The translations under genes were made by a program, and so were the position numbers. Positions 56,214 through 64,000 of a DNA stretch of 64,000 bases are shown here, one piece after another. Each line of letters starts with the position of its first letter. Position 1 is the first letter of the stretch. The DNA comes from JASGCP01 sp965263285 (GTDB taxonomy: Bacteria; Bacteroidota; Bacteroidia; Chitinophagales; Chitinophagaceae): positions 310,001-374,000 of the forward strand of contig CBDHHD010000016.1 of assembly GCA_965263285.1 (NCBI GenBank), written 5' to 3'. The notes below the pieces were generated by a model that saw only the letters and a program-made list of their open reading frames with translations, was not told where the DNA came from and ran no database searches.

Positions 56214-56612
56214 ATGAAAAATAAGCATAATATATCACAACCTATTAACCGCATTCAAAATCGTTATCGCATTACTATTAGCAATGATGATAGCTTTGAA
56301 GAAGTAGTTACATTTAAATTTAACAGGTTGAGTTTGTTTTTAGTAATAGGCGGTAGTTTTATTGTGATTATTAGCTTTATTCTTTCTGTTATAATGTTTA
56401 CACCTCTTAAATATACCATCCCAGGATATGGCAACAAAGAAAACCGCTCTACACTCGAGTTATTAGACATTAAAATTGATTCTTTATCTCAAGCAATCCA
56501 ATATAGAGATATCTATTTGCAAGATTTAAAAAAAGTATTAATGGGAACCACCAATGTACCTCATGATACAACAACGCTTCATTTATCCCCTTCCGACTAT
56601 TCATCTTATTAG
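56214..56612 (+). CDS. Single-pass membrane protein resembling the N-terminus of an M23 peptidase
   Basis: 132 residues. RYRITISNDDSFEEVVTFKF, one membrane helix (LFLVIGGSFIVIISFILSVI) and FTPLKYTIPGYGNKENRSTL with a short coiled coil match the N-terminal part of a Bacteroidota family of membrane-anchored M23 metallopeptidases (NEDTFEE...FTPLREYIPGYSS pattern). The protein ends there with PSDYSSY; the LytM-type peptidase domain (HxxxD, HxH) is missing. It is followed by AtpZ 3 bp later. It may be a natural truncation that keeps only the anchor, or a decaying gene. Confidence 0.6.
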   Translation: MKNKHNISQPINRIQNRYRITISNDDSFEEVVTFKFNRLSLFLVIGGSFIVIISFILSVIMFTPLKYTIPGYGNKENRSTLELLDIKIDSLSQAIQYRDIYLQDLKKVLMGTTNVPHDTTTLHLSPSDYSSY

Positions 56613-56615
56613 CTT

Positions 56616-56843
56616 ATGCCATCATCTTCTTCTTTTTTGGTTCGGTATGCTAGTATGGGAACTCAATGGATCATTCTATTAGGATTATTTACATATATAG
56701 GACATTGGATAGATAAAAAAACACATTCTTATATCCCCATTTTTATATGGCTCTTACCCATTCTATGCTTATTTGTTTTACTTTTACAAATTGTTCGTCA
56801 TACGCAATCTAAAAAAAAACATGAAAAAAGAAAAAAAATTTAA
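56616..56843 (+). CDS. AtpZ/AtpI-family protein
   Basis: 75 residues with two membrane helices (MGTQWIILLGLFTYIGHWID, IPIFIWLLPILCLFVLLLQI) and the GxxxGxxxD-like pattern GLFTYIGHWIDKK of AtpZ/AtpI-type proteins encoded at the start of F0F1 ATP synthase operons. These proteins help assemble the c-ring or conduct Mg2+/Ca2+. It lies between the anchor gene and an AtpI-like gene, overlapping the latter by 23 bp. Confidence 0.8.
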   Translation: MPSSSSFLVRYASMGTQWIILLGLFTYIGHWIDKKTHSYIPIFIWLLPILCLFVLLLQIVRHTQSKKKHEKRKKI

Positions 56844-57225
56844 ATCATTATATATTCTCTTTATTATTCTTTGTTTGTGTATTAGCGGAATTGTATTGCT
56901 GCCTAATACAAGTCATCTTAGTATGCTTGTATTATTTATTACAAACATATTATTATTTGTATTGGGTCGCTTACATTTACAATTAGAATGGCAATCCATA
57001 CATAGTAAAAATCCTCATGTATGGATGCGCACTTCTATTTCTACAACTTTAGTAAAAATGCTTGTACTTGCACTAGCCGCTTTATTATATTTGTGGCAAG
57101 CAAAAAATCATCGCAGCGTTATTTCTATACTAATAGGGTGCTTTTTTTATTTTCTATATTTAATTGTTGAAACAAAAGTAGTATTAACATGGGCGAATAA
57201 AAAAAACTCCCAACACATTCATTAG
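56821..57225 (+). CDS. AtpI-like membrane protein upstream of missing atpB
   Basis: 134 residues from ATG 56821 (MKKEKKFKSLYILFIILCLC) with four hydrophobic segments (LYILFIILCLCISGIVLLP, MLVLFITNILLFVLG, MLVLALAALLYLW, ISILIGCFFYFLYLIVETKV). This topology and position match the AtpI-like gene before atpB in Bacteroidota. The in-frame start at 56773 lies within atpZ and was rejected. The next gene should be atpB, but instead an IS66 remnant and a complete IS66 follow. Confidence 0.65.
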   Translation: MKKEKKFKSLYILFIILCLCISGIVLLPNTSHLSMLVLFITNILLFVLGRLHLQLEWQSIHSKNPHVWMRTSISTTLVKMLVLALAALLYLWQAKNHRSVISILIGCFFYFLYLIVETKVVLTWANKKNSQHIH

Positions 57226-57365
57226 CTATATCTTTTTACATACACTAAGAAACAAATTTTTAAAATTATTTTTCATTCAATGGCCTTATTAGAACATAGC
57301 AGTTTGTTTTTCTAAAAAAAGATTTTACAAAATGCCAAACGCTACATGCCTTATCTTTGGCTAAT

Positions 57366-57508
57366 ATTTATTTAGCTATAGAAAGTTTTTTGTCAACTTT
57401 GCAAAAGCATGGTATTAATTGTTATGAAGAACTAAAAAAGGTATTTAGTCAAAAAGAGTATTGTTGAACTTGTTAATATCTCTTCATAACTTAGCACCTA
57501 AATAGTTA
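57366..57508 (+). mobile_element. IS66 3'-end remnant
   Basis: It matches the last 140 or so bp of the intact IS66 copy (TTTATTTAGCTATAGAAAG to TAGCACCTAAATAGTTAC), with one change near the end of the transposase gene (TGTTGAACT against TGTTGGACT). The rest of the element is absent. It ends one base before the target duplication of the next IS66. Confidence 0.85.
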
Positions 57509-57516
57509 CAAAAAAG

Positions 57517-59106
57517 GTAACTATTTAGGTGCTATATTAATATTTTATTTATTTTTGCATGATTACTTATTTATAGAAATACAAATTGGACACAACAAAT
57601 GTTGACTTTTTGGTTAAGGAGCTGAGTGAGTTAAAGCTATTATTTTCTACACTTGAAAATAAATATAAAGTACTTGAAAATAAACACATTCTTCTTACGA
57701 AAGAACATGATTTAGTTTTAAATGAGAATAACAAACTTCGTGAGGAGATAAAACAATTAAAAAGTAAATTAAATACAAATAGTAGAAATAGCCATAAGCC
57801 ACCCTCTATGGATAGTTTTAATAAAATCATAAAAAGATCAAATAGTGTGAATGAATTAGATAAGAAACTACAAGGCGGTCAAATTGGTCATAAGGGCAAG
57901 AGTTTAGAATTTAGTTCTTCTCCTGATTATCAGAAGTTCATTTTGCCTGAGATTTGTTCTTGTTGTGGGAAAAGTTTATTAGGAGAGGAAGTTATTGAAT
58001 ATAGGGAAAGGCGCCAAGTATATGATTTGCCTAAAGAAATAAAATTGGAAGTGTATGAGTATAGAACAGGTAAAGTAAAATGTCAGTGTGGCAATCAAGA
58101 ATGGGGCAAATATCCAACTGGTGTTGAATCACAATTACAATATGGTATGTCTATTCGTGCATTAATAACCTCATTAAGTGTAAAACATAGAATGCCATTA
58201 AAGCAAATCAAAAGTCTGTTAGGAGATTTATTTTTTTGTGATATTAATGAGAGCACGATTATTAAAGCTACCAAAGAGTGTTATAGTAATATACAAAAAA
58301 GTTTAGAAGTTATTAAAGAGAAAACAATAACCTCATCCGTGGTACATGCGGATGAAACATCTATAAGAGTAAATAAAACAAATGCTTGGGTTCATGTGGT
58401 GAGTAACGAGAAATTCACATATATGTTTGCTCACAAAAAGCGAGGCAAGGAAGCCATAGAAAGTGATCAATCCATTCTTAAAGAAATTACAGGTTTTTTA
58501 GTGCATGATTGTTGGGTTAGTTATTTTGATTTATCAAATTGTAAGCATGTTATTTGTAATGCACATATACTTAGAGAATTAGAAAAAGCAAAAGAAGATA
58601 ATAGTTTGTGGGCAGTAGAGATGCAAAATTTATTAATGAACTTATACAAAAAGACAGAAAAAGGGACAAGTATATTATCTAAGACTGAAGCTAAAGAATG
58701 GGGAGAGCAATACGACTTAATATGCCAAAGAGGAGAGATAGAAGAGCCTATAGCTGTAAAATCTCCGAATTGTCGCGGACGACCTAAAAAAACTAAATCC
58801 CGAAATTTATTAGAAAGAATGCAAAGGCACAAAGAAAGTATTTTACTCTTTGTGTCAGTAAAAGTCGTGCCCTTTACTAATAATCAAGCTGAGAGGGATT
58901 TGCGAAAAATTAAAGTTAAGCAAAAAATATCGACTTCTTTTAGGAGTCAATTAGGGGCTGATATTTATTTAGCTATAGAAAGTTTTTTGTCAACTTTGCA
59001 AAAGCATGGTATTAATTGTTATGAAGAACTAAAAAAGGTATTTAGTCAAAAAGAGTATTGTTGGACTTGTTAATATCTCTTCATAACTTAGCACCTAAAT
59101 AGTTAC
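57517..59106 (+). mobile_element. IS66-family element, intact, with 8-bp target duplication
   Basis: 1590 bp bounded by GTAACTATTTAGGTGCTA and its complement. The 8-bp CAAAAAAG flanks both ends (57509-57516 and 59107-59114). It is nearly identical to the copy at 10145-11733 but in the opposite orientation. Confidence 0.93.
57586..59073 (+). CDS. IS66-family transposase (TnpC-like)
   Basis: 495 residues if translation starts at TTG 57586, or 487 from the TTG that corresponds to the other copy. Coiled-coil N-terminus, KLNTNSRNSHKPPSMDS, the zinc part CSCCGKSL and CQCGNQEWGKYP, DDE residues in VVHADETSIRV, FLVHDCWVSYF and NNQAERDLRKIKVK, and the IS66 C-terminal domain ending QKEYCWTC. It is full length and presumably active. 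It is a single-gene IS66 type without tnpA and tnpB. Confidence 0.92.
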   Translation: MDTTNVDFLVKELSELKLLFSTLENKYKVLENKHILLTKEHDLVLNENNKLREEIKQLKSKLNTNSRNSHKPPSMDSFNKIIKRSNSVNELDKKLQGGQIGHKGKSLEFSSSPDYQKFILPEICSCCGKSLLGEEVIEYRERRQVYDLPKEIKLEVYEYRTGKVKCQCGNQEWGKYPTGVESQLQYGMSIRALITSLSVKHRMPLKQIKSLLGDLFFCDINESTIIKATKECYSNIQKSLEVIKEKTITSSVVHADETSIRVNKTNAWVHVVSNEKFTYMFAHKKRGKEAIESDQSILKEITGFLVHDCWVSYFDLSNCKHVICNAHILRELEKAKEDNSLWAVEMQNLLMNLYKKTEKGTSILSKTEAKEWGEQYDLICQRGEIEEPIAVKSPNCRGRPKKTKSRNLLERMQRHKESILLFVSVKVVPFTNNQAERDLRKIKVKQKISTSFRSQLGADIYLAIESFLSTLQKHGINCYEELKKVFSQKEYCWTC

Positions 59107-59229
59107 CAAAAAAGAATGATTTAAAGAAAAAAATAAAATATTATTATGTAAATTAATCTTATTTGTATTTTTAATACTGATATTTTAATTAATAATTTAT
59201 TTTTAGAAACTTTAATTTTAATTTATACA

Positions 59230-59334
59230 ATGAAAAAAAATAACAAATCAACCCTTCTTTTGCTAATAATATCATTAGTAACGCTTATTGTTTGCATAAG
59301 TATAATATCATTATACTTTATTACCGCACCATAA
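59230..59334 (+). CDS. Possible 34-residue single-pass membrane peptide
   Basis: MKKNNKSTLLLLIISLVTLI followed by VCISIISLYFITAP: a basic start and one long membrane helix. The frame is short and stands between an IS66 and a broken IS, so it may be chance. A perfect 15-bp-arm hairpin at 59399-59442 follows and could end its transcript. No known family is recognised. Confidence 0.35.
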   Translation: MKKNNKSTLLLLIISLVTLIVCISIISLYFITAP

Positions 59335-59398
59335 TTCGCATACCTAAAAATATTATACTAAACTAAAGCTTCCTTCTTCATTCTAGTTATTTCGAACC

Positions 59399-59442
59399 AA
59401 TAACAATATTATTATTTTACTAAAAACAATAATATTGTTATT
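59399..59442. terminator. AT-rich perfect hairpin
   Basis: Arms AATAACAATATTATT (59399-59413) and AATAATATTGTTATT (59428-59442) are perfect complements with a 14-nt loop. It is followed by a T-containing stretch (TTATATTTTG). It could be a terminator or a repeat; no GC pairs support a strong terminator. Confidence 0.4.
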
Positions 59443-59676
59443 ATATTTTGTCAGAAAGGATCAAAATAATACATGTCTACTTTAACCCAACTTGGTAAAA
59501 AAGTAGGGAAAATGGTTGTTTTTTAGGGGGTGTCAATTTTATAAAGTATTGATTTTGAATATTTTGAAAAACAAAAAAGTGCGAAAAACCAAATTTGTAG
59601 TCCCTAAAATAAGTTAATCTTTTGTTGATATTTTAAAAATATTGTTTTTCTCATTTTGAGCCTTTATTTTTGCACT

Positions 59677-60341
59677 ATGTATTTAAAAGAACAAAAGATT
59701 AAGGATAAATTCGGCAATACGGTTATTTACTACAAATTAGTAAGTAGCTATATCGAGCAGGGAATAAGATTCAACACGAGACGCTTTGTTCACTAGGCAA
59801 ATTAGAGCAATTAACAACCGATCAGGCAAGAAAGCAACTGGTGAAACGTATTGAAAGTCTATTACAGCAACAAGATACATTATTTCCTGATTTTATTGAT
59901 CCTATTATTGAGAAGATGGCTTTTGATATGGCAGAGAAGGTTAGATCACATCAATTAAAACAAAAGCAAAAAAGAGAGGATGCAAGGGATCGCAAAGCAA
60001 ATGTCAATATGATTGCACATACAAATGAGGATGCTGATTCTTTAATAGACAGTACTTCGTTAGAGCATAAGCAAGCTAAAGAGATAGGGATAGAATGGCT
60101 TTGCAAACAAGCTTTAGATGAGCTTCAGGTATCTAAAAAATTAACTAAATTAGGATGGACTGACAAACAGATTGATATAGCCTTGCTACATCTTATTGCA
60201 AAGGCTGCTTTTCCCTGCTCTGAACATAAAATGGAAAGCTGGCTGTCAATCAACAGTGGTGCAAAGGAATTGTTTACTCACTTGCCTAATAAAATAACCC
60301 GTCACCATCTTTATGATAACGCCCTTAAATTATTGGCATAA
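59677..60341 (+). pseudogene. IS1634-type transposase, N-terminal part, frameshifted
   Basis: ATG 59677 gives MYLKEQKIKDKFGNTVIYYK, then a frameshift near 59765 moves coding by one base. In the new frame it continues NKIQHETLCSLGKLEQLTTD and on through KRIESLLQQQDTLFPDFIDP to ITRHHLYDNALKLLA. The start resembles the intact IS1634-type protein at 2919 (ESYREGNK region). The frame is cut at 60335 by a repeat element. The DDE core is absent, so it is dead. Confidence 0.82.
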
Positions 60342-60886
60342 CTAAATTTAGTGTGAGGAAAAATTTAGTTTACTAAAAGGCAACATCTTTTTTTGAGGTG
60401 CTGGGGGATATTTATGTTTTTGTAATTGCTCATATATAGGTTCATCATTTATTTTTTATATCTTTTTCTTTCTTTTGTCTTGATACAAAAGAAAGAAACA
60501 AAGAAAAAATCAAGCCTGCAGATAAAGAGCTACAAAACTACGGCTCGCTACGCTAGCGAGAATGAATGGGAGGCGGTTAGGTATGAATCGTTATGATGAG
60601 CTTATCCATAGGTATCTTTTATGCAAATACTTTATGCTCATCATAACGATTCATATATAAAAACTTCCGCCTCCACATTCTCGCTGGTCGCTTCGCTCAC
60701 CTCGTTTTGTAACGCTCTTTATCTGAGGGCAGTCCTCATCAGATATTTCCTATTATTTCCATATTTATATATGTAATAATCCATGCTTCCAGCACCTCAA
60801 AAAAAGATATAACCCATATTGTTTTTACAAATATCCATTTTATTTTGTATCTTTGCATACTCCCTCACACTAAATTTAGTTATGCC
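60335..60886. mobile_element. Family A repeat with outer ends, nested in the broken IS
   Basis: 552 bp bounded by GGCATAACTAAATTTAGTGT and its complement. Inside this frame is a typical family A copy (about 60387-60813) with GAGGTGCTGGGGG, the GAATCGTTATGATGAGC hairpin, CGCTAGCGAG and CTTTCTTTTGTCTTGATAC. It interrupts the IS1634-type transposase gene. The flanks show no clear target duplication. Confidence 0.83.
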
Positions 60887-61081
60887 AAATAAAAAAACAG
60901 TCATTATTCGGCAATGTACAAGACCAATAGCAGAGGCACAAGCCATCTATTCCGCCACCAAATACAAACCTGCCCCCTATTACACAAGACGAAGATGTAG
61001 CCCCTAAAAAACGAGTCCATAGTTCGTAAGTTTTTTACTATCAATTACTTACGAAATGCCATTTACCAAGTTGGGTTAAGT

Positions 61082-61999
61082 TTAAGAAGGTATTTTTTTT
61101 GTATATAATATTTTTAATCTCCATAAAAGTAATACTGCTCCTACTATACCTATCAATCCTAACCAGTAAGGGAATATATTGTTATTCATTTGATTAAGTA
61201 TTTGTTGTGCCGAATAGCCTTTTCTTTGCATGCCATATAATATAAGTACAGCATATGCATTATTAAAAAAATGCAAAAGAATATTTAGCCAAATACAACG
61301 AGAGTAATAGAATACTGCCCCTAATATGATTCCCATTTCCCAGCGAGCTAAAAGTCCAAAATAAGAATCATGAATAATGCTAAAAATAAAAGCTGTAATA
61401 ATAATACCTCCCCAGGCACTTTTAAAAATATTAGTAAGAATAGGCTGTAGTGTACCTCTAAAAAACACTTCTTCTACAATGGCAGGTAGCAAAGCTACTA
61501 TCGTAATAGATATAAATAGATCGCCTATACCTTTCATTTGCATAATAGCTATAACAGTTTTATTATAATCCATTTCTAATTGTAATGCTTTTTTATACCA
61601 CATGTGAGGAATGGGAATTGCTTGTGTTATTTGAGTAAATATACCTGTGCTTAACATTAAAAAGGGAGTTAAGCAAACAATTAAAAAAAAGTGTTTCCCA
61701 TTAAAGTGGTTATATAATCCTATTCTTCTAATAGGTTGCCTATCTTGAATCCAAGCAAGTAAAAATGGAGGGACAAATAAAATAAGTATGCTATCACCTA
61801 CATTCAACCATTTAAATATATAGCCATATTCCATCATCATTGCACTTTGGTTAAGCCCAAATGCTTGTGGCACATACAATTTAATAAAGATAAAAGTACA
61901 TATATTTACTATCATAATAAGTACCCCTACCATCACTAATAAATAAGCTAATTGCTTCCAAGAACTTAGTGAATGCTCTTTACCACGATATTTTAACAT
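61082..61999 (-). CDS. CPBP-family intramembrane metalloprotease
   Basis: 305 residues with about eight membrane segments. The Abi/CAAX motif 1 is IVEEVFFRGTLQPIL (EExxxR), motif 2 is FSIIHDSYFGLLARWEMGII (conserved His) and motif 3 is LLHFFNNAYAVL (HxxxN). The family includes CAAX-type prenyl proteases and, in bacteria, immunity proteins against their own bacteriocins, but most members have unknown targets. It is divergent from the dus gene and has no peptide gene beside it. Confidence 0.88.
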   Translation of the reverse strand: MLKYRGKEHSLSSWKQLAYLLVMVGVLIMIVNICTFIFIKLYVPQAFGLNQSAMMMEYGYIFKWLNVGDSILILFVPPFLLAWIQDRQPIRRIGLYNHFNGKHFFLIVCLTPFLMLSTGIFTQITQAIPIPHMWYKKALQLEMDYNKTVIAIMQMKGIGDLFISITIVALLPAIVEEVFFRGTLQPILTNIFKSAWGGIIITAFIFSIIHDSYFGLLARWEMGIILGAVFYYSRCIWLNILLHFFNNAYAVLILYGMQRKGYSAQQILNQMNNNIFPYWLGLIGIVGAVLLLWRLKILYTKKIPS

Positions 62000-62013
62000 A
62001 CAAATGGTTTATG

Positions 62014-62021
62014 TATTTTTG
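62014..62021 (+). promoter_or_regulatory. Putative -7 box (TATTTTTG) of dus gene
   Basis: TATTTTTG, 46 nt before the ATG at 62068. It lies inside the longer in-frame extension from 61969 and so argues against that start. Confidence 0.5.
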
Positions 62022-62067
62022 CGCAAAGTTATTAGTTTTTATTTACTCAAATAATGTAAACTTTTAT

Positions 62068-63036
62068 ATGTCTTGCTATATTGGTCATATTGCATTGCCT
62101 CATTTTCCCTTATTATTAGCCCCTATGGAAGATGTAAGCGATCCGCCTTTTAGAAGTATGTGTAAGAAATATGGGGCCGATTTAATGTTTACAGAGTTTA
62201 TTAGTAGCGAGGGGCTCATTAGAAATGCTATTAAAAGTAAAAAAAAATTAGATATATCTGAAGAAGAGCGACCTATTGGTATTCAGATATTTGGAGGCGA
62301 TGAAGAAGCGATGGCATTAAGTGCCAAGATTGTTGAAACAGTAGAACCCGATTTAATAGACATTAATTTTGGTTGCCCTGTAAAAAAAGTCGTTTGCAAA
62401 GGAGCTGGCGCAGCCGTCTTAAAGGATATCCCGCTCATGGTAAAACTAACCAAAGCGGTAGTACAATCCACTCATTTGCCGGTTACTGTTAAAACAAGAC
62501 TAGGATGGGACGAAAATACAATCAATATTAAAGAAGTAGCGTTGCGATTACAAGATGTAGGCATTAAAGCTATGAGCATCCATGGGCGTACGAGACAACA
62601 AATGTATAAAGGAAAAGCAAATTGGGATATGATTGGAGAAGTAAAACAATTAAAAGATATCTCCATTCCTATATTTGGGAATGGAGATGTATCAAGTCCT
62701 CAAGAAGCACTATATTATAAAGAAAAATATCATATTGATGGTATTATGATAGGGCGTGCTGCTATTGGCAATCCTTGGATATTTAACCAGGTTAAACATT
62801 TTCTACAATATCGTACATTCCTTACATTTCCTTCATTACAAGATAGAATAGAATGCGTTAAAACACATCTTATGAAAAGTATTGCTTGGAAAGGAGAAAA
62901 AATAGGTGTCTTTGAAATGCGTCCGCATTATAGTCACTATTTTAAAGGATTAGAAAATAGCAAAAACATTCGGCAAAAACTTGTTTCTTGCATATCATTG
63001 TCTGATATACTTACATGTTTAAATGAAATAATATAA
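62068..63036 (+). CDS. dusB: tRNA-dihydrouridine synthase
   Basis: 322 residues from ATG 62068 (MSCYIGHIALPHFPLLLAPM). The FMN enzyme reduces specific uridines in the tRNA D-loop using NADPH. Motifs are LLLAPMEDVSDPPFRSMCKK, LIDINFGCPVKKVVCKGAGA with the catalytic Cys, TVKTRLGWDE, SIHGRTRQQMYKGKANWDMI and GIMIGRAAIGNPWIF. It resembles the DusB type common in Bacteroidota. The upstream in-frame start at 61969 would overlap the CPBP gene and its own promoter box. Confidence 0.94.
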   Translation: MSCYIGHIALPHFPLLLAPMEDVSDPPFRSMCKKYGADLMFTEFISSEGLIRNAIKSKKKLDISEEERPIGIQIFGGDEEAMALSAKIVETVEPDLIDINFGCPVKKVVCKGAGAAVLKDIPLMVKLTKAVVQSTHLPVTVKTRLGWDENTINIKEVALRLQDVGIKAMSIHGRTRQQMYKGKANWDMIGEVKQLKDISIPIFGNGDVSSPQEALYYKEKYHIDGIMIGRAAIGNPWIFNQVKHFLQYRTFLTFPSLQDRIECVKTHLMKSIAWKGEKIGVFEMRPHYSHYFKGLENSKNIRQKLVSCISLSDILTCLNEII

Positions 63037-63045
63037 AATGGCATT

Positions 63046-63855
63046 TTACAATAGAGAGCGAATATAAGAAAAAGCATATAATAGTCTACTGCCATACCAA
63101 CTAAACATTTCTCCATCTACTAATCTAATGCTCACTTGTGGTAATTGAGATTGAAATATAAAAATATGTTTCTCTTTAAAAGGGAAAGGTTCACTACTCA
63201 ACATTAATATAGATGGTTGATACTCTTTTATTACTTCTATTGAAACAATAGGATATCGCTGTTGATGAGAAAAAATATTTTCAAACCAACAAGTGGTAAG
63301 CATAGAATGTATAAAAGTATCATTTCCAATCGTCATGATGGGATTATACCAAATAAGGTAACATACCTTGATGGGCGTTCTTGTGCTATAATCGCATAGA
63401 AGACTATTAAGTTCATTCTCTATTTTATTCATTAATTTCTTAGCCATGGCTTCAGTATTAGTTAATAGTCCTATTATTCCTATTTCATTAATAGCATCTT
63501 GTATACTGCCAATATCAGTAAGCCATACAGGAATGTATTGTGATAGCAAAAGAATATCTTCTCTGTTGTTTTCTTCTTTGTTAGCAATAATTAAATGGGG
63601 AGAAAGTAATAGTATATCTTGTATTCGTAAGTTTTTTGTGCCTCCAATAAGAGGTTTATTTTTCCTTGCATGCATTGGCTTTACACAAAATTTTGTTACA
63701 GCAAGAATGTTATTTTCTAATCCTAAATCATATAGCAATTCAGTCAACGATGGTACAACAGAAATAATTCTTTGTGGTGTGGGAAACAATTCAATAGGTC
63801 GGCATAAAGGATCTAAAAAAACACTTTTTGTTTTTATACTCATTCTTTTAGACAA
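63046..63855 (-). CDS. Periplasmic-binding-protein-like (BtuF/helical backbone) protein
   Basis: 269 residues. RIISVVPSLTELLYDLGLEN, then NILAVTKFCVKP, KNLRIQDILLLSPHLIIANK, and YQPSILMLSSEPFPFKEKHI are typical of the cobalamin/iron-siderophore binding family (TroA/BtuF fold). No signal peptide is seen at either candidate start (63855 or 63843), as in the small cytoplasm-like members annotated as cobalamin-binding proteins in Bacteroidota. No ABC permease or ATPase is adjacent. A role in B12 uptake would fit with the IcmF gene but is inferred. Confidence 0.78.
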   Translation of the reverse strand: MSKRMSIKTKSVFLDPLCRPIELFPTPQRIISVVPSLTELLYDLGLENNILAVTKFCVKPMHARKNKPLIGGTKNLRIQDILLLSPHLIIANKEENNREDILLLSQYIPVWLTDIGSIQDAINEIGIIGLLTNTEAMAKKLMNKIENELNSLLCDYSTRTPIKVCYLIWYNPIMTIGNDTFIHSMLTTCWFENIFSHQQRYPIVSIEVIKEYQPSILMLSSEPFPFKEKHIFIFQSQLPQVSIRLVDGEMFSWYGSRLLYAFSYIRSLL

Positions 63856-63871
63856 TCTATTAAAATACTAA

Positions 63872-64000
63872 AATAAGAAATAAATTACGCTCTTGAATGG
63901 TATTATTTTTTAAACACGACAATGTAGCTTTTCTTTCAAGTCTCATGGAAGCCAAAAAACAATAAATCTTAACATCTCAAAAAAGGTTTACCCATTAAAT
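63872..64000. repeat. Window end with family A-like terminus
   Basis: AT-rich DNA ending with AACATCTCAAAAAAGGTTTA and CCC, which resembles a decayed family A right end (AGCACCTCAAAAAAAGATTT). No gene is seen. Confidence 0.4.

Larger units (their letters stand above)
59484..61077 (+). mobile_element. IS1634-type element, broken and carrying a nested repeat
   Basis: The ends are AACCCAACTTGGTAAA and its complement (61062-61077). Without the nested 552-bp repeat (60335-60886) only about 1.0 kb remains, so the 3' part of the transposase gene is mostly deleted. The family C element at 12580-12841 shares both ends and is a further deletion product. Confidence 0.78.

Noticed and set aside
59150..59480. 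atpB or other ATP synthase remnant after the IS66
   Set aside because: No frame there resembles an F0 subunit; only a 34-codon frame and a hairpin are present.
60819..61007. 62-codon plus-strand frame
   Set aside because: It starts inside the nested repeat element and continues into the IS end. The same DNA in the family C element does not conserve it as a gene.

Overview
The window looks like a chromosome segment of an AT-rich Bacteroidota bacterium, probably of the Chitinophagales/Cytophagales side. The reasons are an SprE/PorW-like TPR protein next to AtpZ/AtpI-like genes, DUF2795 and DUF6934-like proteins, several TAnnTTTG promoter -7 boxes of the Bacteroidota type, and a near absence of Shine-Dalgarno sequences. 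Core genes are punctuated by insertion sequences, IS remnants and structured intergenic repeats. This pattern suggests a genome with active or recently active mobile elements, possibly of a host-associated bacterium. I saw no rRNA, tRNA or CRISPR array.

Region 1 (1-12000) is an accessory island. It starts with a tandem array of secreted TPR protein genes. Each complete upstream region carries a 58-bp copy of the 3' end of a tyrosine-recombinase gene, whose stop codon overlaps the likely promoter. Next come two small genes, too short for normal gene calling, that encode double-glycine-leader peptides with three vicinal Cys pairs (putative RiPP or bacteriocin precursors). They are followed by an IS256-type element with 8-bp target duplications, itself interrupted by an IS1634-type element. 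Then come the recombinase remnant, a repeat lipoprotein with an 11-nt poly-G tract, an IS481-like remnant, a third GG-leader peptide gene with an in-frame stop just after the GG, and two IS66-type copies (one broken, one intact).

Region 2 (12000-49400) is mostly housekeeping: DUF2795, a TrpXY-like ABC transporter without a visible ATPase, a RelA/SpoT homologue, UvrB, PhoH-like ATPase, NadB, the yceD-rpmF-plsX cluster, a cytochrome oxidase subunit III-like protein, two RecQ helicases, a 2-oxoacid dehydrogenase E2, an OmpH/Skp-like chaperone, an UPF0173 hydrolase, an S9 peptidase, ScpA, a TetR-TolC-MFP-RND efflux operon and the fused cobalamin-dependent mutase IcmF. Region 3 (49400-64000) holds an acyl-CoA synthetase, a DUF6934-like protein, SprE/PorW, a truncated M23-peptidase-like membrane protein, AtpZ/AtpI-like genes cut off from the ATP synthase operon by an IS66 pile-up, a broken IS1634-type element carrying a nested repeat element, a CPBP protease, a tRNA-dihydrouridine synthase and a BtuF-like binding protein. 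The last fits with the B12-dependent IcmF.

At least seven intergenic spaces contain a roughly 480-bp multi-hairpin repeat (family A). It has terminal inverted repeats and, in the best copy, an exact 8-bp target duplication, so it behaves as a non-autonomous mobile element. Two smaller families (B, about 184 bp; C, about 262 bp) are also present. The most novel-looking features are the GG-leader peptide family, the recombinase-tail/TPR cassettes and repeat family A.
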